From Adiantum capillus-veneris (taxonomy: Eukaryota; Streptophyta; Polypodiopsida; Polypodiales; Pteridaceae), in contig CM043955.1 in assembly GCA_014529385.2 (NCBI GenBank), positions 149,685,640 through 149,749,639 on the forward strand: DNA of 64,000 nucleotides. Direction: 5' to 3'. Within the stretch, counting starts at the first letter, position 1. The number at the start of each line of letters is the position of its first letter. Positions 45,591 through 55,820 of this stretch are shown here, piece after piece. Under the pieces are notes generated by a model that made no database searches, was not told the origin of the DNA, and saw only the letters and a program-made list of their open reading frames with translations. The translations under genes and the position numbers were made by a program.

Positions 45591-47145
45591 AAGATATGTC
45601 ATGGCGGATCTTTTGTCTCGCATACAAAATGGTGAAGCCCCTACTGAGTCGATGATGAATTGCCCAATACTTCTTTATTTCTAGTCGAGACCATGCCTGA
45701 ATGGAGGTGAGAAGATCGTGAACTTTCTAGTTAATGGTTTTCCACCCAAGAAGCTTCGTAAGGATATAGCTCAAAAACTGTTAAAAGAACGTGAACCTTA
45801 TTCTCTCATTGCAGGAACTCTCTACAAGCTAGGGAAGGAAGATATTCTTCGATGTTGTGCCCGTGAGGATGAGTTTTTATACATAATCTAAGAAGCCCAC
45901 ATGGGTATAGCCAGAGGACATTTCTCAGGGGAACTAACTGCTAGAAAGGTGTTGCAATCAGGCTATTGGTGTCCTACCTTATTCAAAGGATGCATCACTT
46001 TTTGCAAAAGGATGTGATGAATGCCAACGTTACAAGATCACACAACGAAAGGATAAGATGTCCTTACATCCTGTTAAGTCACTCAACCATTTGAAAAATG
46101 GGGTTTAGACTTTGTAGGTCCAATTAGTCAGGCAGCTCGTAGCACTCAATCTTGATATATTATCGTTGCCACTGACTATGTGACAAAGTGGGCGGAAGCC
46201 AGGGCGACACGTAAGACTGATGCAAGGTCAACTGCCAAGTTTCTCTTTGAGAACATTATTACAAGATTTGGTTGTCCCTTTGAGATTGTGAGTGATAATA
46301 GTACTCATTTTATAAATGGAGTGATAAAGGAACTCACGACAAACTTCATGATAGCCCATCATAAGTCCACGCCTTATTATCCACAAGCAAATGGCCAAAT
46401 TGAGAGCACTAACAAGACCTTCATTTCTATCTTGACCAAAATAGTCGAAGCTCATCACACAGATTGAGATTTGAAGCTGACATCAGCTCTATGGGCTTAT
46501 CGTACTTCTTACAAAGTGGCTATTAATTGTACACCATCCAAAATGGTATATGGCCAAGAAGCGGTTATGCCATGGTAATTCGTAATTCCTAGTCTGCATG
46601 TAGCTTCAAGAGAAGGTTGGGATGGTAACCCTTTAGTTGAGTGCTTATATATCCTTGAGAGATAAGGTGAAGAAAGACAATTGGTTGTGCAAAATGCACT
46701 TGTTGGAGAAAGATGGAAGGAAGAAATGGTTTGACCGTCATCTAAAGAACAAAGATATCAATGTTGGTGATAAAGCCCTTATGCATGGAGTGCAAAACAA
46801 GAAGAAAAAGTTGAAATATGCGGAAAAGGACCGTATAGAGTATGTGAAATCACCCCACAAGGTACCATTCATGTGGAGACTCTTGATGGAGTTGAAACCA
46901 TTGGATTCCTCAATGGGAGAAAATTTAAAAGATACTATGATCCTTTAAGCCAAGAGAAGCTACATGCCATCCATCAAAAAAAGGTAGCCAAGGCACAAAC
47001 AGAATTGAAGAAGATACAAGCTCAAGCTGAGGCTAAGGAGCGACAACAATGCATAAGACGCCAACGAGAGGCCAACCTTGGAGTTACACATGCATTCCAC
47101 GTTGAAATAGAGGATGATTGGTTGGACTTTGACACACCTCTATGA
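45590..47145 (+). pseudogene. Integrase of another gypsy, 5'-truncated
   Basis: Homology starts abruptly with the last RNase H motif (RYVMADLLSRI, 45592), with no RT before it. Next come the integrase zinc-binding domain (AHMGIARGHFSGELTARKVL, 45895-45960; the CxxCQ half near 46005-46035 after a frameshift), the core (FEKWGLDFVGP near 46092; ATDYVTKWAEAR; FEIVSDNSTHFING near 46281; ANGQIESTNKTF near 46386) and the C-terminal domain (TLDGVETIGFLNGRKFKRYYD near 46876). All three DDE residues are readable but in different frames. The join to the preceding ORF at about 45585 is a recombination or insertion junction. Confidence 0.75.
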
Positions 47146-47154
47146 TACCCTATT

Positions 47155-48320
47155 GAACTAAATAGCACCTATGTGAAAGTGCTATATAACACCTTGCTAG
47201 ACACGGGTGCTAAATATAATCTGTTGTCATATGGGATGTGGTGTCAGTTGGGAAAGCTATCCCTATCTGAGAGTTCTATCCAAGTCAAGGGTGTCCACAA
47301 GAAAAAAGCTGTGATTTTTGGTATCTGGCACACTTCTGTCGGTTATGACAATAGGGTTGTAGCTCAAGAATTTTTTGTCATGCTTGTTGGAACTCTTGAA
47401 GGTAATATACACCTAGGACGCACGTGGATGATAGCAACAAAATGCACTATTGATTGGGGGACAGGGAGTGTCACAACGCAGAAACAATCCCTTAGCCCTA
47501 CCACTCAAGCCATAGTCCTTGAGATATTACCTCCTGAGGAAATAAAACAAAAACAATGCATGTCCAAGAGGTTGAACCATATGTCTATATAGCTCAACTC
47601 TCTAGAGCTTCAACTTCTGTAGTTGAAACAAAGCTTGAGACACACAAGACACATCCTAATATAGCAAAGAAAACATACAAGTGGATCCCTAAAGCTTTTT
47701 AGCGACCATGGCTGATGCTAAAAAATAGGTGCCTTGTAAGAAACGCCCCACTCGCTCCCAGAAATGTAAGAAAACATTGCGTTGGATTCCTAAACGACTA
47801 TTGGAGGCCCAAGGCTACTATCAAGAAATGATCAAATTTAGGTGTCAAAATGTAAATTGTGTTCTTACACGTCACCTAACCCATGTGAGTCAAATCCTAT
47901 GAAGACAAAGCCGATGGAAGATCGTGGAAAAGGAAAAATCACAGAACACTATACACCAGATCCAGAGCTAGTATGGGTTCCTAAGTAGGAAAGGCTTGTT
48001 TCACTCAACTCAACTATAAAGAAACTAATGAAGCTTCTTGCTCTTTATGTAGTTCATATACAAAAATAGAAGCTTTGACATAACTTCAACCTACCATTGT
48101 ACATATCCATACAAACAAGAAAGAGTTTGCACCTCCTGTTGTAAGTTCACCATCTACAACAACTTTGCAAACAAAATCATGGGAGAGTAACTTACTACCT
48201 TTGCAACTAGATGAAATGCCTAGGGCAGTCAAAAACTATTGGTCAAAGTCTTCACCCAAAAAAACTTGGAACAATTAGATTCAAAAGGTAACGACATCAT
48301 TCCAAATGGTATGATCTATC
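47155..48320 (+). pseudogene. Post-integrase retropepsin-like ORF with W-x-P-K tail
   Basis: Only about 30 bp after the integrase tail, a 139-codon frame (47173-47592) has NTLLDTGAKYNLLSYG, a perfect aspartic-protease DTGA box, then the strand FFVMLVGTLEGNIHLGRTWM, equivalent to the ILG region of retropepsins, and CTIDWGTGS. Downstream, in shifting frames, lie YKWIPKAF (47676), LRWIPKRL (47780) and VWVPK (47971). The PPT follows at 48321. In Ty3/gypsy the protease normally lies between gag and RT, so its place after integrase is unusual. It resembles 1-934. It may be a captured or duplicated protease domain. Degenerate, but the active site is intact. Confidence 0.55.
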
Positions 48321-48607
48321 CAAGCAAGGGGGGAGTGTTTGTTGACATTCATCATTCACTCACTCCCCTCTTAACCTTCCTCCTTGACCTCTCAATCTTA
48401 CAATCTATGTTTATATAAAGCCTTATACACTCACAAGAACAAGATGAAAAAGTAAAAGAGCAAGGGCCACCAAACAATAATCTGGAAACTTACAAGTTCT
48501 ATATATGACACAAAATCATAAAAACTCATTATGCACAAGGACACAACCTTTTGACACAACTCTTATAATATGTGCACTCTAACCATCATCTATCTATGTG
48601 TACAGAT
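48321..48607 (+). repeat. PPT and LTR start
   Basis: CAAGCAAGGGGGGAG (48321-48335) precedes TGTTTGTTGACATTC at 48336. A TATATAAA box lies at about 48413. No second copy of this LTR is seen in the window and the right end is unclear. Confidence 0.5.
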
Positions 48608-49047
48608 ATGGCTAGTACGATAGAGTCATCCACTCCTACCTTGGATCAGAGGTATCCTCTTTACTTTTCACAAGTGTTTCAAATAGTCTACCCGGTGCCT
48701 GCATGTGAATGGGATTTGGTAGATACACTAGCATGTGAGAGGAGTTTTGAGGAGTTAGAATGGTTCATACGTCTCTTGACCACAACTGATCCATACTCAG
48801 TAGAGAGCGTCTCTTCGATTGCACAAACTTACCCTCTTGACCAAGATGACTATAGACATATGACTATAGACGTCTAGTGATGTTCTTAGTGAACATTTGT
48901 GCCTCTAATGATGAGGAAGAGTTACATGATTACACAGATGGCACATATGGTCTCATGGATGATGACTTCCTTTTTCTCGATGATGACAAGGATAGGGGTT
49001 TAGTCTTAGAGTTACCTCCCCATCTCTACAATATCATGTTCCCTTGA
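48608..49047 (+). pseudogene. Small acidic ORF of unknown function
   Basis: ATG at 48608, preceded by a splice-acceptor-like GTGTACAG, opens MASTIESSTPTLDQRYPLY and runs to 48877. A shifted frame from an ATG at 48880 continues to 49047 and is strongly acidic (LMDDDFLFLDDDKDRG). It ends two bases before another purine tract, so it is the last coding region of some retroelement. I do not recognise the protein. Confidence 0.35.
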
Positions 49048-49048
49048 C

Positions 49049-49650
49049 TCTCTAGGGGGGAGTGCAAATAATTAGGTTAGGGTTCCTTATGTTATTTGAT
49101 TGCGTTCAATAAGGGTTGGTGCCTCTTTCCACAAATGTGCCTCCTAGAGGTATCCTTTGTGTTTCTTAGTGTGTACATGAATGGGTTGTTGTTGTAAGAT
49201 TTTGAACATCATGGAATCTTTCTCTCATTCATTCTTCGAATTGAGCAATATGTGTTTTTTGACCATTAGCATTGCATCCATGTTTGTCTGCTTTAATTGG
49301 ATTGGTAGCACAATATTCAGCACATTTGCTTAGATAAAACATTAGATTCTATATAATTTTTTGTCATAATCCCTTGTCTAGGTTTCAGAATCAAGCAGTC
49401 TGACTAAGCTAGTTTGACCAAGTTAGGAGTTAAAGATCTTCTCTTAGTACCATGGGGAATGTCTTCCTAATAATCAATGGTTACTTTAGGTTCTTAATCC
49501 TATTTAGGCAGCATTGTGTGCAATGTACTAGGGATTTCTAGTGGGCTTAGTCTCTATTGACCTTTAGCTTCAGTATTATAAAAGGATTTTACTAGTGTGA
49601 TAAACCTGGAGAGAGTAACAGTGTCATATGACCCCCCAAAAGTTACAAAA
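49049..49650 (+). repeat. Second PPT and LTR-like start
   Basis: CTCTAGGGGGGAG (49050-49062) precedes TGCAAATAATTAGG at 49063. TATTATAAAAGG near 49574 is a TATA-like box. No partner copy is visible in the window. Confidence 0.4.
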
Positions 49651-50347
49651 TTCAAATGCTAAAAATAAACAAAAAAATGCCACAATGTAAAATCTTAATT
49701 TGATACTTCACTCAGATGCATTACCTATGATACTAGAGCCCTAGAGGTTTCCATTGTGGGCACTTTTCCTTGAAAAGCAAAAAACCCAAGGCATACAAAA
49801 TAAGCACACACATCAAACTTGATCAATGTGATAAGAGTTTTGGGGTCAAAGAAAAGGGAATAAGTCAGGTGATGATTTCATGAGCAATTCCTTTTATCGT
49901 AGCTTAACTACAAGGTCTTCTAGGTATAGCCTCTAGTCAGCCCTCGGACATGAAATACTTGGCTCTCACGATTAAACAGCTAATTGACCATAGAAAATTG
50001 AGAAGCTTGTCCATGATATTAATAGTTGACCTCTAGTGCCTTTAGATCATTAAATTAGCAATCCCATACTTGTTTAATTTTTTACCTTTAAACTGTTTAT
50101 GCATTTGATTATATTACAGTTTAATGTTTTGCTGAGAAATTGTTTAATATTCTGTTACCAATCAATTTGTCTACCTACATATGCTTTTAAATTGTATATG
50201 AGAATGCAGTAACTGTGCCAATTTTGGTTGATTTTGCAGTGATTAGAGAAGGCTAAGGAAATTCAATCTTGGATGCTCTTCCACCTCGATGAACGGGCTT
50301 CATCTCAATAGCTTCCAAGGACGGAATCTACATCAAGAAGGGGGCCA
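49651..50347 (+). other. 3' end of composite element interior with PPT
   Basis: No gene is recognised between 49651 and 50330. The last 13 bases, AAGAAGGGGGCCA (50335-50347), form the polypurine tract directly before the right LTR. Confidence 0.5.
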
Positions 50348-50629
50348 TCTTGACCCTCACGGACACCCTATCACCTTCCACGGACTTGATTGAGTCATGG
50401 ACCGGGCTTGTTGGTCCAATAGGTGTGTAGGTGATCGCTGATGAGAGGTTCACCACTTATCTTATTTTTACGATAGTGTTGGAACGACCGACCATTGTGG
50501 GCGCCCATCTGTGAATGGGTCAAACTCTTATAAAAGGTCCATTTGAGCTAAAAATCCTCATTCTCTGAGGTGTAAGCTAAGAAGTGCTCTTGCTCCATCT
50601 CTGTCTCCTTCTCCTTCGTGTGCTCACAG

Positions 50630-50681
<52 letters not shown>

Positions 50682-50684
50682 ACG

Positions 50685-50724
<40 letters not shown>

Positions 50725-50942
50725 TGATCGAGCATTGTGGCGGCATCGGCAACGGCATCGACGGTGGCTCCTTCTTCTTCATAGCACACAATCCTTCACG
50801 GCGGAAGCATTGAGCGGTGAGTGACACACCCATACCCCTTTGAGCTTGCTAGGCTCTTCTAGTTGTGTGTTTGCAGCCTTTCGAGGCTCGCACACAGTAC
50901 ACATGCAAGTTCCCAGCTTCGACATGTACGGCAAAGCATACG
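50348..50942 (+). repeat. Right LTR of composite element
   Basis: Aligns with 28856-29524 over its length. TATAAAAGG lies at about 50529-50537, (GT)n at 50630-50680 and (GA)n at 50688-50721. It is followed by the AAGAT target duplicate (50943-50947). Confidence 0.75.
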
Positions 50943-51437
50943 AAGATTGATCATATGAAAGAATTTTTCAAATCCTTTTGCATCAAAACGCCCCAAGCAT
51001 ATCAATCCCTACACTTGGGTTGACATAGAAGGTTTCATCCCACTTTGGTGGCTAACACTTCTTTAACTTCCTTGAAATTCTACTCATTTTCTTCACTCCA
51101 AGTGAAGACACCCTATGAGTGAGTTGTTGCAAGGGAAGAATCATCTAAGAGAGCAGAGACACAAGGAATTGAATGATCCTTGGTTTGGCCTCAATGAAAT
51201 GTGACACTTATCTACATTCAATTGCCCACCTAATGATTGCAACCTAATTAACCCTTCACAGACCTTCTCCAAATGCAAGTGATGAGAGCTGTTTTAAAAA
51301 ATCATTTATGCATACCCTTATGGAATTACCAAGTAAGAGCTTGAAAACATAAATTGCAAAGCGATGAAATGTAGTAGGTGCATTAGTGATCCAAAAGGCA
51401 TCACTCTATAGGCAAACCATCCCCAAGGTGTGATAAA
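50943..51437 (-). pseudogene. Minus-strand gypsy RT C-terminus and RNase H start
   Basis: Read from 51437 downward: FITPWGWFAYRVMPFG (RT), a QLNVDKCHF-like segment near 51240, LGVKKMSRISRKLKK near 51110, and FYVNPSVGIDMLGAF (RNase H start) near 51020. The frame ends at the 22-kb insertion and resumes at 28855. Confidence 0.7.
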
Positions 51438-53106
51438 TGCATATGTGAAGGAAATGTCTCTGCAAATCCACAAAATAGCATGCTATAAGTGTTAGAACCA
51501 ACGAATCTGCATACCTAATGAATCATTCATACACACAATTGGACCTGTATACGATTTGAGAGAGGAAGAGAGTGATAAAAGCACGAAAGTGTGTACATGA
51601 ACACCTCCTAGAGTAGAGTGCTATGCATCCATGAAAGCAGAGGGGTGTATAAGAAATACACAAAGCACTAAGTACAATCTTCCCTCGTGCAAGGGTGAGA
51701 ATTTCCCTTTTGCATGTATTTATTTAAACATAACAATGAATGCTAAAAAATGAAGACAGCTATCTTTGTGGACATAAAATTATCCTTGATCATAAAGAGG
51801 TGGTCATAAACTATTTATCCATTGTTAAATAATCCAATGGTCCATGATGCTTTCCAATTGTTTACACTAAATAGTTGTTAAAGCATCATAATTAAATATT
51901 AGTGCTGCAAACCTCTAAAAATAAAAATTAAAAGGTATTCGTAATGGCTTCAAAAAAATTGAAAGGTGCTCTTAATTCAAAGATTCCACTCAAAAACAAA
52001 AAAAACGATGTGTTAATCTATAGCACATAACGACAGGCAATAACAAAGCACATAGATTTGCAACAATATTACCTAAGAAAGATGAATACAACATTTTGAG
52101 AGAGAGAGAGAGAGAAAGAGAGAGAAACGCTAACGAGAACTTAGAAAAAAATGCTAAAGGAAAAATGAAGAGTAGAGAAACACCTATTTATATGGACACA
52201 AAAGGTCTCTTGACTTTTGATCTTCATATTTCTTTTGACTTTCCACCTTTCGTTTGTCTTTTCATTTCCTAAACTCACCCTTCACTTATACACTTAATAT
52301 GTTTTGAAATAATTTTTATTTTTCTGAGATTGGGGAGACCTAATGGTTAAATTTATATAATAGAAAAATCAAAATTAAATATTACAAACTTAAAAAATTT
52401 AATTTGCCTTATGCCATCAATCATCCATACTACACATTCTCATGTCCCATACCACTAAAATAAGTAGTATGCATCATATCATAGTATATGTGGATATCAT
52501 TGGTCACAATCATCATTCAATATCCAAGTACATCAATACCAAGTACAAATCCATAACAATGTTATAATCATTATCGTAAACCAAAGCCAATTCCATAGCA
52601 ATATAGTTCAAATCAGGTCCATCATATATCCGAATTCACAAAACTAGCAACAAACAAGAGTGCGGCACCGTGTAAATGCACAAAATAGCATGTTGTGAGC
52701 AATTGAACCAATGAATCTGCATACACATGATTGGAGTTGTATATGATTTGAGAGAGGAAGAGAGCAAGAGAGAGCATGAGAGCACGTGCATGCACACATC
52801 TTAGAGTCGATTACTATGCACGCACATGAGCAAAGGTGAGAGGGACGATGAAGAGATATATAAAGCACTGGGTACAATCTCCCCCATTGCAAGGGTGAGC
52901 ATTTCCCTTTTGCACATATTTATTTATAAATAGCAATGAATGTTAAAAAATGATTACAACTATTTTCCTTAACATAAAATAGCACTTTTTCATAAAGAGG
53001 TGTCCATAAACTATTTATCCATCGATAAATAATCCAATAGTCCATGCTGCTTGCCACTTGTTTACAATAAATAGTTGTTAAATCATCACAATTAAATACC
53101 ATTATA
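51438..53106. mobile_element. 1.7-kb LTR element nested in gypsy RT
   Basis: Direct repeats of about 420 bp (about 51465-51905 and 52665-53100) bound this segment, sharing CAAAATAGCATG, GATTTGAGAGAGGAAGAGAG and AACTATTTATCCAT. The flanks carry ATAAA (51433-51437) and ACAAA (53107-53111), a one-mismatch 5-bp duplicate. Removing the segment rejoins gypsy RT motifs (TTF before, FITPWG after). The interior has no recognisable protein, so it is TRIM-like. A GA tract lies near 52098-52125. Confidence 0.65.
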
Positions 53107-53299
53107 ACAAAGGTAGTTAACCATTGATCCTCCTTAGCAATTCTTATTTTAAAATAACCTGAGTAGCCATCACGTGTAGCACTCCTATTCTGCCACCTTG
53201 TTTAAGATTTCATCTTGCAAAGGGAGGGAAAAGTGGTCCGTCTTAGTGGCTGCATTTAAAGTTTTGTAATCTACATAAATGTTACCTGGGAGTCCCTCC

Positions 53300-53445
53300 A
53301 AATATACATGAGACAACATGCTACATGCGATAAAATCCATTGATATACATACGTGGTGAACCGTAATTGCATATAATCAAAGCTATACACGATTTGAGAG
53401 AGACTAAGAGTGGGACAAAGCATAAAGGCATGTGCAAGTGCACCT
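53300..53445. repeat. Scrap of the nested-element LTR in RT
   Basis: CACGATTTGAGAGAGACTAAGAGTG and following bases align with 51550-51608 and 52740-52800, replacing the RT segment expected between WVSSV and VDYKTLN. Confidence 0.5.
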
Positions 53446-53878
53446 CAAATACTGAAGAAACCCATTTTGAATCTTCCATAGGATAAATAAATCCCATGAT
53501 TAAGTAGCTTCTTACCACATTGAGAAATGTTTCTTGTTGGGTGGACTATGCCAAGTCTTCTTAGTCTCTACATAATTGGCTTGGTTCCTTCCCTCAAGCT
53601 GATGTGGTTCTCTACCACTAAAAAAACAATTATCTTCTCGTAGCCATCAATGAAGAGTGTTGAAAGACCCTTCAATATCTTTGTGTCATTTGCTAGTTCC
53701 TCAGTATACAAAACATCAAACAACATCTATCATAACTTACCTTCCTCCACCAAAGATTGTATATTTGGTGGGCCTTCCTCATTTCCATCCTCTATTGGTG
53801 GTATGTCTGGTGGGTCATTGTTTTTGGGGTCTCTCAACATGACTCCCACTACCTCAATAAAGTTGTCACTCTCATTAT

Positions 53879-54044
53879 TGATATAAAATCCTCCTTTGAA
53901 ATAGGTGTTGAATCAATGGTGGAGAACTCATCAGTGAAGCTTCCAAGTCTATCTCTTCTATTGATGTACAATCCTCCTGTGAATTAGATGTTGATTAAAT
54001 GGTGGAGAACTCATCAACAAAGCTTCCAAGTCTATCTCTTCTTG
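53879..54044. repeat. 83-bp tandem repeat, two copies
   Basis: GGAGAACTCATCA lies at 53921 and 54004, each followed by AGCTTCCAAGTCTATCTC; the period is 83 bp. Confidence 0.85.
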
Positions 54045-54700
54045 TCTACCTATTTCAAGTTATACAAGATCTCCTTACCCTTGATATGTTTCATCTTGAG
54101 CAAACCTTGTAGCCCAGTTTTGTTTTGCCTCCATGGCATTGAGCCATGGTCTCCCTAGGATGATTGGATATCCCTCCCCCTTTATTGGCATTACAAATAC
54201 ATCCACACCTACCTCTATGGAGAAGGCTTTTACTGGAATAGCATTAACTACACCCGCACAACATATCCTGAGGTTAACCATCTTCGCTACTCGACAAGGT
54301 TCCAGCCTTCCAAACTCCAAGCCTAAGTGATGCATCATTTGTTCACTCATAACGCAAATATGTGCTCCTCCATCCATGTAGACACTTGAGACCCATTGAC
54401 CTTTGATGTGGACATCTAAGATGACAATATGTCATCTAAGTTCTTCCCAAAGATAGCACCTTTGATCTTGGACTTTGGTCGTCTACTGATACTCACCATC
54501 TTTGTTCATTGCCTTCTGACTTTAAGTGCTAAGTGGAGTAGTCAGGGCCGAGTAATCTTAAGCCCCTATAAAGGTACATCATCAACCAAATCATATGGTC
54601 GAGTGATGACTCACCAAGTGTGGTATAAAATTCCTATTTCACATCGTGGCTTAAACTTTCTCTTACTAGACTCGCTTTGAGTCCGCTTCCTTTCTTTTGC

Positions 54701-55629
54701 TTGAGAAGTCTCCTCTTGTCTAGCCCTCTTTACTTGCATGGCTTCCACTTCATCCATCTTAGCCTTGCCTTTTTCTTGGTACATTCTCCCTTTTCAAACT
54801 TACCTTTCATCCAAACTGATGATTCCAATTACTTGGTGTCCAACAGGCTTTGTTGGTGTTATGCATGCTCTTGAAAGTAGAAAAAAATTGTTTGTGTATA
54901 GGAATGAATTTATGCCATATACTTACAAAAAGTGATGGGTCCATTCTGTATTAGGTTTATGGTCATTTGGTGACGATATATTATACATGGACCTTAGAGA
55001 ACATATGTGGATGTGCCGTTTTCCATCTTTCTAGGTCAAACTCTATGTGAAAGGACACTTGAATTGGTGTTTTAAGAAGGTATTTACTCACTAGATGGGA
55101 AAATTTTATGCATAGAGACAGTGTCCCAAGAGCCATGTGTGTATTATGAGTCTACTAACAGTGTGTGCAACTAAAATCCAAGTATGGGAGTCATGTCTCG
55201 AAGAAGATTTAGTTTATAGTAGCTAAGTTTTGGAGTTCTACTTATGGTTATCGTTGTGATAGCTGGATGTGACTCTTGGATTATTTTTTTGGATATGGTT
55301 GTGCTATCATTTTTTTTTAGCTAGGGATGGTTGTGCATCACCCAAAGAAGGGTGGGATGCTTACATTTTGTGATGTGGTTAATAGATTTATGGTTTATGG
55401 TTTGGATTATGGATAATGGTTTTGTCTCTTGGCCATATCCAAGGTATGACGATATGAGTTGTGGGAGCCAAACATACGGTTTATGGTTTGTGGTAAGGGT
55501 AGAGACATGATTGATTCTCTTTGAAGGAAACGTTTGATGCATATTGTGGTTGCATAAAGAGGACTTATGTTCATATGCAACATTGTTGGATAACCACTTA
55601 GCAATCCATGGTGCACAACAATAAAGAGG
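54701..55629. other. Unassigned stretch
   Basis: Only short frames are present, with no recognisable domain. A run of GGTTTATGGTTTG-like sequence near 55378-55500 gives local repetition. Confidence 0.3.
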
Positions 55630-55820
55630 AGGTTGTTAGCAGGTCATCGTGAGACGGACGTCTGTAGCATAGCTATCTGGCACTATCATAATATTTCAAT
55701 ACTCAGGGAAGTGACTCAAACAGGGTACAAAGACTGTTTGAGGGTGTCAACCTGAAGAAGTGAACCTAGTAAGCAAACCTAGTGAACCTAGTGAATCTAT
55801 GACAAGTTTTTAATCTACTT
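55630..55820 (-). repeat. Minus-strand scrap of tandem-unit LTR end
   Basis: The reverse complement aligns with the last 200 bp of the LTRs ending at 7662 and 14146, including AGCTATGCTACAGACGTCCG and CTGCTAAC, but with more divergence. Confidence 0.65.

Larger units (their letters stand above)
28856..50942 (+). mobile_element. 22-kb composite LTR element inserted in gypsy RNase H
   Basis: Two related LTRs (28856-29524 and 50348-50942) bound this segment. The flanks carry the 5-bp duplicate AAGAT (28851-28855 and 50943-50947). Removing the segment rejoins the two halves of a minus-strand gypsy RNase H in frame. A PPT (AAGAAGGGGGCCA, 50335-50347) stands directly before the right LTR. Inside are Copia-2 and parts of at least two gypsy lineages, so the interior is itself a mosaic. 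Without Copia-2 it is about 16.9 kb, large but within the range of plant Tat/Ogre-type gypsy elements. Confidence 0.75.
53107..54700 (-). pseudogene. Minus-strand gypsy protease and RT N-terminus
   Basis: Read from 54377 downward: a retropepsin with MDGGAHICVMSEQMM (DGGA active site), VGVDVFVMPIKGEG and ILGRPWLNAMEAKQNW (54375-54090); RT fingers LIMGFIYPMEDSKWVSSV near 53515-53455; then NIYVDYKTLNAATKTDHFSLPLQD and ILNKVA (53290-53190). Upstream at 54430-54480, KSKIKGAIFGKNLDDI may be the gag-protease linker. Between the two RT pieces lies a 145-bp scrap (53300-53445) related to the nested LTR. This is the 5' half of the pol whose 3' half is at 26800-28855. Dead because of stops and insertions. 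Confidence 0.7.
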
